64,000 bases of DNA, taken from NCBI GenBank assembly GCA_034927345.1, contig JAYFQE010000008.1, forward strand, positions 62,001 to 126,000. Direction: 5' to 3'. Within the stretch, counting starts at the first letter, position 1; every line of letters starts with the position of its first letter. A model generated the notes under the pieces. The model did not search any database, was not told the DNA's origin, and saw only the letters and a list, made by a program, of their open reading frames with translations. The position numbers and the translations under genes were made by a program. This DNA is from JAYFQE01 sp034927345 (GTDB taxonomy: Bacteria; Bacillota; Clostridia; Saccharofermentanales; UBA5734). Shown here piece by piece: positions 15,426 through 24,497 of the stretch.

Positions 15426-17246
15426 GTGCCATTAAGTAATCTTAGCTTTTCGCTGGTGATCCTGTCGATGGTTTTTATCGCTTTCATTTTTTTCGTCGTA
15501 GCCAGAATGCGCAGCAAAAATCAAATCCATTATGTCTTTATGATCTTGATGACGACTCTGTTTATCTGGGCTGTCGGTTCGGTTATCCTGGATTATGATT
15601 CCCTGATGGGGCTGGAAACCAAGCATTGGGCGGTAAATCTCGCTTATGTCGGCTTGATCCTGACGCCGGTCGCCATCTTGTTTATGGGCTTGGTTTTTGC
15701 TAAAACAAAAATCAAATTCTCCTGGAAACACTGTTTATTCCTGATTGTACCCATGATATCGCTGATCATGCTATTCACCAACGACCAGCATCATCTGTTT
15801 TATCGTTATATAAAATATGAAGATCTGACTCAGGCGAAAGCGCTAGGCAGCTATTTCATTTACCATACGATATATTCCTATATTTGCATCGCTGCCGGCA
15901 TGGGCCAGTTGATTTATTTTTCCGTAAAAAACGCCGGATTCTTTTCCAGGCAATCCTTCTTTATTGCTTTAGGCATTGTCATATCATTTGGCTATAATTT
16001 CCTCTTAACGGCTCAAGTCATCGACGGTTATTTCCATACCAATGTTATTGCTTTTTTCTTTACTTTTCTGCTCTTTTATTTTGCCATCATCAAATACGAT
16101 TTTCTGGGAATCGTTCCGGTGGCGCTGCAGAACATTGTCGATCACATATCCGATAGTTTCCTCGTCATCGACAAAGAACACATGATCATCGATTACAATA
16201 AAACTTTTATCAATACTTTTGGCAGTTTACTGAAAATCAACCGGAAAGCCAGCCTGGAACAGTATTGTTCTGATCCGACTCTCGGCAAGGAAATAACCGA
16301 ACTGATGACTGCTTTGCGTGACGCGGTTACAAAACATGAATCAACGAGTTTTGAAAAGAGCATCGTCATCAACAATGAAGAAAAATACTTTACGATTGAA
16401 ATCACAACGCTCTATAGCCAGAACATCTACCTGAGTACGATTATCTTGCTGAAAGATATCACCCAGGTCAAGAATGCGCTGGAGACGATTCAAAAGAACT
16501 ATGAGATGCTGATGGAAAAGGAGCAGCTGGCTTCGTTGGGGCAGATGATCGGCGGCATCGCTCATAATCTGAAAACGCCGATCATGTCTATCTCGGGTGG
16601 CATTGAAGGTCTTAAAGACTTGATTGATGAGTATAAAGATTCCATTGGCGATGAATCCGTGACAGATGATGACCACCGGGAAATTGCAGGCGAGATGGAA
16701 GAATGGATCAAGAAGATCAAACCGTATTGCTCTTATATGTCGGACATTATTTCTACCGTTAAAGGGCAGGCAGCCCAATTCAGCTCGTCTTCCGACATGA
16801 CGTTTACACTGGACGAACTGACAAAGCGGGTCGATTTGCTGATGAAACATGAATTAAACCGTTTTCATTGCAGACTGCAGATCATTTACGAAACGGATCC
16901 GGCGCTCGGGATAAAGGGCGATGTCAACAGTCTGGTGCAGATCTTCGATAATCTGATTATCAACGCGGTTCATTCCTACGCTGGAAAAACCGGTGAAATT
17001 ATTCTGATAATCAGAAAAATCGATACGCAAATTGTGTTTTCGTTACAGGATTTCGGCAAAGGCATTCCGGCGATTATCCAGGAAAAATTGTTTAAAGAAA
17101 TGGTAACAACCAAAGGCAAGGACGGTACCGGGCTTGGCCTGTATATGTCTTACGCTACGGTAAAAGGCAAGTTCAGCGGTAATATGTGGTTTAAATCGGA
17201 GGAAGATAAAGGAACGACCTTTTTTATTTCGATTCCCATTGCCTGA
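15426..17246 (+). CDS. Sensor histidine kinase with N-terminal 7TM region
   Basis: About 606 residues. Seven hydrophobic segments fill residues 1-215 (HisKA_7TM-like), then a PAS-like domain at about 225-345. The H-box reads GGIAHNLKTP with phospho-acceptor His380; HATPase boxes follow (DNLIINAVHSY, DFGKGI, GTGLGLYMS). A membrane sensor that phosphorylates a response regulator. The GTG at 15426 was chosen because AAGGGG lies 8 nt upstream; GTG 15417 is in frame but touches that site. It begins only 14 nt after the NRPS stop, so the two are very likely co-transcribed. The partner is probably the REC/HD-GYP protein next door. The signal sensed is unknown. Confidence 0.85.
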   Translation: MPLSNLSFSLVILSMVFIAFIFFVVARMRSKNQIHYVFMILMTTLFIWAVGSVILDYDSLMGLETKHWAVNLAYVGLILTPVAILFMGLVFAKTKIKFSWKHCLFLIVPMISLIMLFTNDQHHLFYRYIKYEDLTQAKALGSYFIYHTIYSYICIAAGMGQLIYFSVKNAGFFSRQSFFIALGIVISFGYNFLLTAQVIDGYFHTNVIAFFFTFLLFYFAIIKYDFLGIVPVALQNIVDHISDSFLVIDKEHMIIDYNKTFINTFGSLLKINRKASLEQYCSDPTLGKEITELMTALRDAVTKHESTSFEKSIVINNEEKYFTIEITTLYSQNIYLSTIILLKDITQVKNALETIQKNYEMLMEKEQLASLGQMIGGIAHNLKTPIMSISGGIEGLKDLIDEYKDSIGDESVTDDDHREIAGEMEEWIKKIKPYCSYMSDIISTVKGQAAQFSSSSDMTFTLDELTKRVDLLMKHELNRFHCRLQIIYETDPALGIKGDVNSLVQIFDNLIINAVHSYAGKTGEIILIIRKIDTQIVFSLQDFGKGIPAIIQEKLFKEMVTTKGKDGTGLGLYMSYATVKGKFSGNMWFKSEEDKGTTFFISIPIA

Positions 17247-17424
17247 ACGGATTTAAGGTATATCTGAAAAGGCAAAGTTAGTATACAATGGGAATGTGCA
17301 AGCGCAGCTACTTGATCTTGCGTTTACATCGTTTTCTTGCTTCGCTGAGTGACGATGAATATAACCGGCGGGTGAAGCACCGGACGTGTTCTATGACAAA
17401 ATGTGACCTGGCTTAGGGGTTAGT

Positions 17425-18972
17425 ATGAGAAAAAAGCAACCAAAAAAGATATCAGAATACCGGATCATCGTTGTAGACGATGAAGTTGGCATCATTGAAT
17501 CCTTAGCAATAGTTTTGAATCGAAATGGTTACGACTGTGTCGGTGAAACCAATCCATTAAAGGCTCTGGAACGGATTAAGGAAGAGCATTTTGACCTGCT
17601 TATTCTGGATTATCTGATGTCTCCGCTTCACGGCGACGAAGTTGTCGAACGTTTGCGCCGATTCAATAAGGAACTCTATATCCTGCTCTTGACCGGACAT
17701 CGCGACATGGCGCCGCCTCTGACTACCATCAAAGCTTTGGATATTCAAGGTTATTGCGAGAAAAGCGATAAATTTGATCAGCTGATTCTTTTGGTCGAAT
17801 CGGGTATCAAATCTATTTCCATGTTGAAAACGATCAAGAAATTTCAGGAAGGCTTGAATAAAATCCTGCAGGCTGTACCGAAAATCTACCAGCTGCAGCC
17901 TTTAGGCGCGATTCTTGAAGAAATTCTGGTTGAAATCATGCCTTTGGTGAATAGTAAGAACGCTTTTATCCTGGTAGACGATGTAACGGGAATTCACACG
18001 GACAAGAAGAGCATATTCCGCGGCATCGGTAAATTTAAAACGGATATCGAGTCGTTTCTCGATCTGCTTCATCCGGAATTGATGGAACATATCGGTCATG
18101 CCCGCATGACCAATGAAATGGTCCTGACTGACGAAGGAGTTATTTTGCCGCTGAACAATGAACTCCTGCAATCGATCGGCGTCATTTATGTTGAAGGAAT
18201 TGATTATGGCAACAATTTGATGGAACAGGGGTTGAAACTCCTGGAAATCTATGCCAATCAAGCATCATCATCACTGAGCAACGCTTTCCTCCATTCATTG
18301 GTCAATATGAAAAACGAAGAGCTTAACAAGACCTATGAACAGCTGAGAATCCGGTATATGGATACCATAGAAGCTTTGCGGATCATGGTTGACGCCAAAG
18401 ATATTTATACACGCGGCCATTCTGACCGCGTATCCTATTATGCGGTTACACTGGGTCATGCGATGAACCTTCCGACCGATGATATCGAGTTGCTGCGGGT
18501 CTGCGGCGTTTTCCATGATGTCGGTAAAATCGGTACGGCTGATGATATCCTGACTAAATCCACAAAGCTGAGCGCGGATGAATATAATGAAATCAAAAAA
18601 CATCCGGTCAAAGGCGCCCAGATACTGTCCGCCATATCGATGTTTCAGAATGTTGTCCCAATTGTATTATCTCATCATGAACGGATCGATGGAACCGGTT
18701 ATCCCCAAGGCCTGAAAGGTTCGCAGATTCCGTTTTTATCCCGTTTGATTGCCGTTGCCGACGCCTTTGACGCCATGACCTCAGATCGCCAGTACCGGCC
18801 GCGTCTGGATCTGGAAAGCGCCAAACGCCAACTGCTTTTAGGCCGGGATACGCAATTCGATCGTGAAATTGTTGACGCCTTTTTGATTGTGCTGGATAAT
18901 TATCCTGCCATGTTGAAAGAAATGGCCGATTCCCATATCGGCATAGATAGTTACCAAAATACTTGGATGTGA
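17425..18972 (+). CDS. Response regulator with HD-GYP domain
   Basis: A 515-residue protein. REC domain at 1-130 with acidic pocket DDE (18-20) and phospho-acceptor Asp62; a GAF-like middle part; HD-GYP domain at about 325-490 with HSDRVSYYA, FHDVGKIG, HHERIDGTGYP and DAFDAMTSDRQYRP, all metal-binding residues present. It is predicted to hydrolyse c-di-GMP when activated by phosphorylation. It follows the histidine kinase after a 178-nt gap in which no convincing promoter or terminator was found, suggesting a two-component pair. Output could feed the c-di-GMP riboswitch before flgB. The stop codon lies inside a 16-bp inverted repeat. Confidence 0.9.
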   Translation: MRKKQPKKISEYRIIVVDDEVGIIESLAIVLNRNGYDCVGETNPLKALERIKEEHFDLLILDYLMSPLHGDEVVERLRRFNKELYILLLTGHRDMAPPLTTIKALDIQGYCEKSDKFDQLILLVESGIKSISMLKTIKKFQEGLNKILQAVPKIYQLQPLGAILEEILVEIMPLVNSKNAFILVDDVTGIHTDKKSIFRGIGKFKTDIESFLDLLHPELMEHIGHARMTNEMVLTDEGVILPLNNELLQSIGVIYVEGIDYGNNLMEQGLKLLEIYANQASSSLSNAFLHSLVNMKNEELNKTYEQLRIRYMDTIEALRIMVDAKDIYTRGHSDRVSYYAVTLGHAMNLPTDDIELLRVCGVFHDVGKIGTADDILTKSTKLSADEYNEIKKHPVKGAQILSAISMFQNVVPIVLSHHERIDGTGYPQGLKGSQIPFLSRLIAVADAFDAMTSDRQYRPRLDLESAKRQLLLGRDTQFDREIVDAFLIVLDNYPAMLKEMADSHIGIDSYQNTWM

Positions 18973-19034
18973 ACCCATCCTCGTCGTGTCCGCGGCCTAA
19001 CAGCCTGTGGAGCTCCTCGGATGGGTTCACATCC
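18965..19034. repeat. Perfect 16-bp inverted repeat around the HD-GYP stop codon
   Basis: The 16-mer GGATGTGAACCCATCC at 18965-18980 recurs as its exact reverse complement at 19019-19034, with a 38-nt loop containing a smaller GGC/GCC hairpin and GGAGCTCC. The left arm contains the TGA stop. No T-run follows, so it is not a classical terminator; it may be an RNA-stabilising stem, a roadblock site or a small mobile repeat. Confidence 0.7.
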
Positions 19035-19113
19035 GAGCTATAACGCAAAGGTTAGGTTACAGGTATCCGGTGACCTTTCCAGTTGATCATACTAAGCGGG
19101 GTGAGACAGAAAA

Positions 19114-19848
19114 ATGAAAAAAATCTGCGAAACGCTGGCGGCGACGCCATTATTTACTGGATTGAATCATGATCTTTTTCATGAATACTGCAGTAAAACC
19201 AGCATCAGATTAGTATGGAAGGGTGAAGTTCTGGTTAATGAAGGCGACCCGTGCAACGGGATCGGCATGATTATCGACGGCCAGCTGGCCATGCAGAAAT
19301 ATTCCAGTTCCGGTGATTTTGCTACGTTAGAACTGCTGGGCGCCGGCGAGATATTTGGTGAATATTTGATCTTTGGCAATAAAAAAACCTATACCGTAAC
19401 CATAGAGGCGGTAACCAATTCAAAGATCGTTTTCATATCGCGGGAAATCCTGATGACCTTACTTTATCAGAGTCCGGCCATCATGCAGAATTTTCTGACT
19501 ATTTTATCGGATCGGGTTCTGTCGCAAAATCGCCGTATTTCACTTCTGTCGCAGAAGAGTTTACGCCAGAAAATCGCCAATTATCTTCTGGAACTATTGC
19601 GTGACCAACTGGAGAAGGAAGGCGAATCGCCGAAGGTTGTCCGCAAAACGGTATCGACGCAGGCTGTTGAGCTTCCTGTTTCCAAAGAAGTTGTTTCCAG
19701 ATTATTGGCGATGCCCCGGCCGTCATTTTCACGCGAATTGATCAGTATGGAACGGGATGGCTTGATCCGGGTCAGCGGTCGGGTGATCTGGCTGCTTGAT
19801 ATGGATCGGCTCGAACGGGGCGTTATCGAAGGCTTTCAGAACAATTGA
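19114..19848 (+). CDS. Crp/Fnr-family transcription regulator
   Basis: A 244-residue protein. A cyclic-nucleotide-binding beta-barrel covers about residues 10-125 (GEIFGEYLIF is the phosphate-cassette region), then a dimer helix and a C-terminal Crp-type helix-turn-helix (LPVSKEVVSRLLAMPRPSFSRELISMERDGLI). It lacks the N-terminal four-Cys cluster of Fnr, so an iron-sulphur cofactor is not indicated, and the ligand is unknown. A GGGGTGAG site precedes the ATG. It stands between the signalling genes and the purine genes; its targets cannot be inferred. Confidence 0.85.
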   Translation: MKKICETLAATPLFTGLNHDLFHEYCSKTSIRLVWKGEVLVNEGDPCNGIGMIIDGQLAMQKYSSSGDFATLELLGAGEIFGEYLIFGNKKTYTVTIEAVTNSKIVFISREILMTLLYQSPAIMQNFLTILSDRVLSQNRRISLLSQKSLRQKIANYLLELLRDQLEKEGESPKVVRKTVSTQAVELPVSKEVVSRLLAMPRPSFSRELISMERDGLIRVSGRVIWLLDMDRLERGVIEGFQNN

Positions 19849-19918
19849 CCCAATCGCGTCATTGATCGGGCCGCGCCTTAGGCATTCGGCTGAAGTTTAC
19901 GTTTTGTTTACAAAAGGC

Positions 19919-19947
19919 TTTCCATCTCGTTTGTTTCACGGTATAAT
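19919..19947 (+). promoter_or_regulatory. Probable sigma-A promoter of xpt
   Basis: TTTCCA (19919-19924), a 17-nt spacer and a perfect TATAAT (19942-19947). Transcription would start near 19954, about 25 nt before the xpt ATG. That leader is too short for a purine riboswitch. Confidence 0.55.
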
Positions 19948-19978
19948 AAGTTTTGAATTTGATCATGCGGGGTGGCTT

Positions 19979-20548
19979 ATGGAGGCTCTGGAAAAGAAGA
20001 TTCTCATGGAAGGTCGGGTACTGACGGGGAATATTCTTAAAGTTGACAGCTTTCTAAACCACCAGATGGATCCGCTTCTGATGCAGGCAATCGGCCAGGA
20101 GTTCGCCCGCCGGTTTGCCGGCGATTCGGTGACAAAAATTTTAACACTGGAAGCGTCGGGCATTGCGCCGGCTTTATTTACCGGACTGGCTCTGGGCGTT
20201 CCGGTTTTGTTTGCTAAAAAAACGGCCGCCGGCAATATGGATCCTTTGACATATTCGGCTGATGTATATTCCTATACGCGCAATAGAACCTATACCATCC
20301 GGGTTAGCCGGAATTATCTGTCGGCTGCCGACCGGATCTTGATCATTGATGATTTTCTGGCGCGCGGCCAGGCAGTTCTGGGTATGGCCGAATTAATCGG
20401 CCAGGCCGGCGCGTCGCTGGCCGGCGCGGGGATTGTCATTGAAAAGGGTTTTCAGGATGGCGGCGCCATCGTACGGCAAAAGGGCATACGGGTTGAATCC
20501 CTTGCCATCATAAAGGACATGACCAACGGACAGATCACATTTAGTTGA
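19979..20548 (+). CDS. xpt: Xanthine phosphoribosyltransferase
   Basis: A 189-residue type I PRTase. It starts MEALEKKILMEGRVL and carries FLNHQMDP, LTLEASGIAPA and the PRPP-binding loop ILIIDDFLARGQAV, all characteristic of Xpt. It converts xanthine and PRPP to XMP for purine salvage. The ATG at 19979 follows GGGGTGG and gives the normal Xpt length; the frame's longer upstream extension overlaps the crp gene and is rejected. The BMP lipoprotein gene starts 30 nt on, linking salvage to nucleoside/base uptake. Confidence 0.92.
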   Translation: MEALEKKILMEGRVLTGNILKVDSFLNHQMDPLLMQAIGQEFARRFAGDSVTKILTLEASGIAPALFTGLALGVPVLFAKKTAAGNMDPLTYSADVYSYTRNRTYTIRVSRNYLSAADRILIIDDFLARGQAVLGMAELIGQAGASLAGAGIVIEKGFQDGGAIVRQKGIRVESLAIIKDMTNGQITFS

Positions 20549-20578
20549 AGTTTAGGTTACAGAAGGAGGAAATCATTC

Positions 20579-21685
20579 ATGAAACTTCGCAAGGCACTAT
20601 CGATTATGCTCTGTCTCACTTTACTGGCGGGAGTTATGCTCTTGGCTGGTTGCTCCCAGGCCGCCGGCAGCGGTAAGGTCAAGGTTGGTGTTATCTACAT
20701 CAATCCTACCAATGACGGTGGTTGGTCGGAAGCCCATGCCAAGGGATTTAAAGCAGCTATCGAAGCCATCGGCGCCGATAAGGTTGAATTGAAAGAAATG
20801 GCGTCCATACCGGACAATGATGCGCAGAAAACCGAAACAGCGTTAAAACAGCTTGCTGAAGAGGGTTGCCAGATCATATTTGCCACCAGTTATGGTTATA
20901 TGGAAACTGTCGCCAAAGTTGCCAAAGAATATCCCAACATTAAATTCGAGCATTGCTCCGGCTCCATGAAAGCCGACAATCTGGCTAATTATTTCGGCCA
21001 GATTGAACAGCCTCGTTACCTGTCGGGTATTGTCGCCGGCATGATGACGAAATCGAATAAAATCGGTTATGTCGCCGCTCAGCAGATAGCGGAATGTGTC
21101 CGCGGCATCAATGCTTTCACGCTGGGTGTCCGCTCGGTTAATCCGAATGCCGAGGTTCAGGTCGTCTGGACGAATACCTGGTATGATCCGCAGAAAGAAA
21201 AAGAAGCGGCCATATCTTTGATTGACGCCGGCTGCGACGTGTTGACCCAGCATCAGGACTCCACGGCAGTCCAGCAGGCTGCTCAGGAAAAGGGCGTTTT
21301 TGGCATCGGTTATGATAACCCGATGTACAGCGATGCGATTAAAGATGCTTATCTGACCGCGCCGGTCTGGCAATGGGCCGCCTATTATCAAAGCCGGATT
21401 CAGGCTGTTATCGACGGCAAGTGGACAACAGGCGAGTATTGGGGCGGCATGAAGGAAGGTATCGTCGGTCTCGATACGATGACCAGTCTGGTTCCTTCTG
21501 ATGTGCAGACTAAAGTCAACAGCCTGGTTGACACCATGAAGAGCAAGGGCAATGATTTCGTTTTTGCCGGCCCGATCAAAGATAATACCGGTAAAGAACG
21601 CGTCGCAGCGGGCGCGTCTTTGGATAAAGCCGCTCAGATGTCCATGGATTGGTTTGTTGAAGGCGTTGTCGTCTCCGGCAAATAA
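20579..21685 (+). CDS. BMP-family nucleoside-binding lipoprotein (ABC importer)
   Basis: A 368-residue lipoprotein. The signal sequence has a lipobox LLAGC (Cys at residue 25), so the mature protein is lipid-anchored outside the membrane. The body is a PnrA/BMP fold (VGVIYINPTNDGGWSEAHAKG, GYDNPMYSDA). Relatives bind purine nucleosides. AGGAGG precedes the ATG. The downstream two-domain ATPase and two permeases complete the importer, and the xpt gene upstream supports purine-related cargo. Exact ligand unknown. Confidence 0.9.
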   Translation: MKLRKALSIMLCLTLLAGVMLLAGCSQAAGSGKVKVGVIYINPTNDGGWSEAHAKGFKAAIEAIGADKVELKEMASIPDNDAQKTETALKQLAEEGCQIIFATSYGYMETVAKVAKEYPNIKFEHCSGSMKADNLANYFGQIEQPRYLSGIVAGMMTKSNKIGYVAAQQIAECVRGINAFTLGVRSVNPNAEVQVVWTNTWYDPQKEKEAAISLIDAGCDVLTQHQDSTAVQQAAQEKGVFGIGYDNPMYSDAIKDAYLTAPVWQWAAYYQSRIQAVIDGKWTTGEYWGGMKEGIVGLDTMTSLVPSDVQTKVNSLVDTMKSKGNDFVFAGPIKDNTGKERVAAGASLDKAAQMSMDWFVEGVVVSGK

Positions 21686-21697
21686 CATCGTTCTCTA

Positions 21698-21778
21698 AAG
21701 CCGGCCGACAGCCGGCTTCCGATCTGTTCCAGGTTACTCGATGTGTCTTGCGGCAACCGGTATCGATTGCCGCAAGAC
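21698..21778 (+). terminator. Two hairpins between binding-protein and ATPase genes
   Basis: The first stem is AAGCCGGC/GCCGGCTT (21698-21705 with 21711-21718). The second is a perfect 12-bp stem (21745-21756 with 21767-21778) followed by GCCTTTATG. Weak U-runs suggest partial termination or 3'-end protection, giving more binding protein than transporter. Confidence 0.55.
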
Positions 21779-21801
21779 GCCTTTATGTGTGAGGTGCAGG
21801 C

Positions 21802-23370
21802 ATGCCTGAAGTTATCCGCGATCCGGCGCCGGCCATAGCGATGACCGGTATTTGTAAAGGTTTCGGCATTGTCCAGGCCAACCGGGATATCCAGTTCTCT
21901 GTAGCATCCGGCGAAATTCACGCTTTGTTGGGTGAAAACGGCTCCGGCAAAAGTACGCTGATGAATATTCTTTCGGGAATTTATCAGCCTGACGCCGGAA
22001 CAATCATGATCCGCGGCCGTCAGGTCGCTTTTCATGCTCCGCATGATTCGATTGCCGAGGGCATCGGCATGATCCACCAACATTTCAAGCTGGTCGAAAA
22101 TTTATCGGCATTTGAGAATATCCTTGCCGGTACCGGACGAGGTTTGCGGCTGGACCGTAAGGCGGCCGCCCAAAGGATCCGGTCCTATGCCGAACGATTT
22201 GAAATGGATGTGGCTCTTGATAAACCGGTCGGCCAGATGTCGGTCGGAGAAAAACAAACCGTGGAGATCATGAAAGTCCTTTACCGGGGTTCCGATATCC
22301 TGGTTCTGGACGAACCGACCGCAGTCCTTACACCGCAGGAAATACAGGGGCTTTTTAAAATACTCCGGCGTATGCGCGGGGAGGGCCATGCGGTTATTTT
22401 CATCAGCCATAAGCTGAGCGAAGTCATGGATCTATGTGACCGGGTTACTGTTTTGCGGCGCGGGCAAACGGTCGGTACGGCGCGAGTCGCCGATGTAACG
22501 ACCGATCAGCTGGTGGAATTGATGGTCGGGCACAGCGTTGATCTGTCGATTAACCGGCCGCATGTTAAAAGCGACGGCCTTTGTTTGTCGGTAGAGCATC
22601 TGAGCGTTCATGATACGGAAGGCCTGGCGAAACTTGATGATGTCGGATTTGATCTGTGGCATGGCGAGATTCTCGGCGTGGCCGGCTTAGCCGGCAGCGG
22701 CCAGAAGGAGTTGTGTGAAGCGATAGCCGGCCTGGTCCCGGATGTGCATGGCAGCATTTGTTTTCATCAAACGGAGATCATCGGCAAATCGCCGCGGGAA
22801 ATCATCCGCATGGGAATCAGCATGAGTTTTATTCCGGAAGACCGCCTCGGCATGGGATTGGTTGCTTCTATGGACATTGCCGACAACATCATGCTGAAAG
22901 ATTATGCTTTCCACAAAGGCCTTTTTCTGGACCGGAAAGAAGCCCGGGCCAAAGCAAAAAAGATCGTTGAACAACTCAAAATCAGCACGCCCGGCATTTT
23001 TCATACGGTTCGCAAGCTTTCCGGCGGCAATATCCAAAAAGTGATCCTTGGCCGTGAAATCAATCTGAACCCGCGGCTTCTGATCACCGCATATGCCGTG
23101 CGCGGTTTGGATATCAACTCGTCCTATACGATATATCAATTGATCAATGAGCAGAAAATGAAAGGCGTAGCCGTGCTTTATATCGGCGAAGATCTGGATG
23201 TTTTGCTGGAATTGTGCGACCGCATTCTGGTTTTATGCAGCGGCCGGGTTACCGGGCTGGTCGACGCCCGGAAAACGAGTAAGGAACAAATCGGGCTCAT
23301 GATGGCCGGCGAAAAATCGGAACAGCCGCTGCCATGGCGGGAGGAGCAGACGGCATGCGGGGAAAGATGA
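21802..23370 (+). CDS. Nucleoside ABC transporter ATPase (two ABC domains)
   Basis: A 522-residue ATPase of the YufO/NupA/RbsA type. Domain 1 has Walker A (GENGSGKST), signature-like MSVGEKQ and Walker B (ILVLDEPT). Domain 2 is degenerate: AGSGQKE instead of Walker A, LSGGNIQKV signature, and ITAYAVRGLD where a catalytic Walker B would be. This asymmetry is normal for the family. It powers import by the two permeases downstream. Start ATG 21802 follows GAGGTG. It overlaps the next gene by 16 nt. Confidence 0.92.
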   Translation: MPEVIRDPAPAIAMTGICKGFGIVQANRDIQFSVASGEIHALLGENGSGKSTLMNILSGIYQPDAGTIMIRGRQVAFHAPHDSIAEGIGMIHQHFKLVENLSAFENILAGTGRGLRLDRKAAAQRIRSYAERFEMDVALDKPVGQMSVGEKQTVEIMKVLYRGSDILVLDEPTAVLTPQEIQGLFKILRRMRGEGHAVIFISHKLSEVMDLCDRVTVLRRGQTVGTARVADVTTDQLVELMVGHSVDLSINRPHVKSDGLCLSVEHLSVHDTEGLAKLDDVGFDLWHGEILGVAGLAGSGQKELCEAIAGLVPDVHGSICFHQTEIIGKSPREIIRMGISMSFIPEDRLGMGLVASMDIADNIMLKDYAFHKGLFLDRKEARAKAKKIVEQLKISTPGIFHTVRKLSGGNIQKVILGREINLNPRLLITAYAVRGLDINSSYTIYQLINEQKMKGVAVLYIGEDLDVLLELCDRILVLCSGRVTGLVDARKTSKEQIGLMMAGEKSEQPLPWREEQTACGER

Positions 23371-24497
23371 GAAAGTCGTGGCCGGCCGGCCATTTTTCGG
23401 TTCGGATAGCCCAGAAGGAAGACGCTACCGGCGTCAGGGCTTTATTGATCCGCAGTTGTACGATTGTCGCGGCTCTGTTGTTTTCGATGCTGATTATTTT
23501 TGGCATGGGCTACGATCCACTGCAGGCGTTGTATGCGATGCTCAAGGGATCGTTCGGTTCGGTTTACGGTATCAAAAATACCGTCGTTGTTGCGATTCCG
23601 CTTTTGGTCACGGCGGTCGGCCTGTCGGTCGCATTCAGCATGAAATTCTGGAATATCGGCGCGGAAGGTCAGTTTGTTTTCGGCGCGATATGCGCTACCT
23701 TTGTTACGCGCTGCGTGCCGGAGCATATCAACGGATTTCTGCTGATCAGCCTGATGGTGGTCGCCGGTATGATCGGCGGCGCTGTTTGGGCTTTGATCCC
23801 CGGTTTGTTTCGGGCTTATTCCAATACGAACGAAACCTTGTTCACCTTGATGATGAACTATCTGGCAATCAAGATTGCCGTCTATCTGCGCTGTGAATTA
23901 TGGAAAGATCCGGCAGCTCTGGGTTTTCCTCAGATTGCGGCGATACCGGAACAGGCGTATTTGCCGAAACTGTTCGGCGTCCATATCGGTTGGATGATTG
24001 CCTTGGTTGTCGTGGCCTTGGTCACCGTCTTTTTAAAGTATACCAAAAAAGGTTATGAAATCCGTGTCGTTGGCGAAAGTGAAAGGACGGCCCGTTATGC
24101 CGGCATCAATGTCAGGCATGTTATTCTGACGGGCGTGCTTATCTCCGGGGGATTAGTCGGACTGGCTTCGGTTCTTAAACTGAACGGCGTATCCTATGTT
24201 CTGTCGGAAAACATCGGCGGCGGCAGCGGTTTTACCGCCATTATCGTCGCTTGGCTGTCGCAGTTGAAAGCTCCGGTCATGATCGTTGTCGCTCTGCTTT
24301 TTGCGGCAATGGAGCAAGGTTCGATGGCAATGGAGCTTTCGCTGAATATTCCGGCTTCCGCAGCAAAGATCATTGAAGGCCTGATTCTCTTTTCTGCTTT
24401 GGCGGCCGAATTTTTCATTCGGTACCGCATTATTTTTGCCGGAAAATCGGAATCCTGCGCAGTGGAGCCGTATGAGCAGAAGGAGACCAGATCATGA
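23355..24497 (+). CDS. Nucleoside ABC transporter permease 1 (YufP/NupP-like)
   Basis: A 380-residue BPD_transp_2-type permease with about ten hydrophobic segments. The GAEGQFVFGA motif near residue 103 and NYLAIK near 175 are family marks. ATG 23355 was chosen: GGGAGGAG lies 8 nt before it, and it overlaps the ATPase end; the in-frame ATG at 23367 is possible. Forms a heterodimeric channel with the next gene product for nucleoside import. Confidence 0.88.
   Translation: MRGKMRKSWPAGHFSVRIAQKEDATGVRALLIRSCTIVAALLFSMLIIFGMGYDPLQALYAMLKGSFGSVYGIKNTVVVAIPLLVTAVGLSVAFSMKFWNIGAEGQFVFGAICATFVTRCVPEHINGFLLISLMVVAGMIGGAVWALIPGLFRAYSNTNETLFTLMMNYLAIKIAVYLRCELWKDPAALGFPQIAAIPEQAYLPKLFGVHIGWMIALVVVALVTVFLKYTKKGYEIRVVGESERTARYAGINVRHVILTGVLISGGLVGLASVLKLNGVSYVLSENIGGGSGFTAIIVAWLSQLKAPVMIVVALLFAAMEQGSMAMELSLNIPASAAKIIEGLILFSALAAEFFIRYRIIFAGKSESCAVEPYEQKETRS

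Noticed and set aside
19849..19978. Purine riboswitch before xpt
   Set aside because: The predicted transcript leader is about 25 nt and no purine-aptamer core is present.
19796..19978. Longer xpt product starting inside crp
   Set aside because: The extension overlaps the crp gene, has no ribosome site, and makes Xpt much longer than usual.
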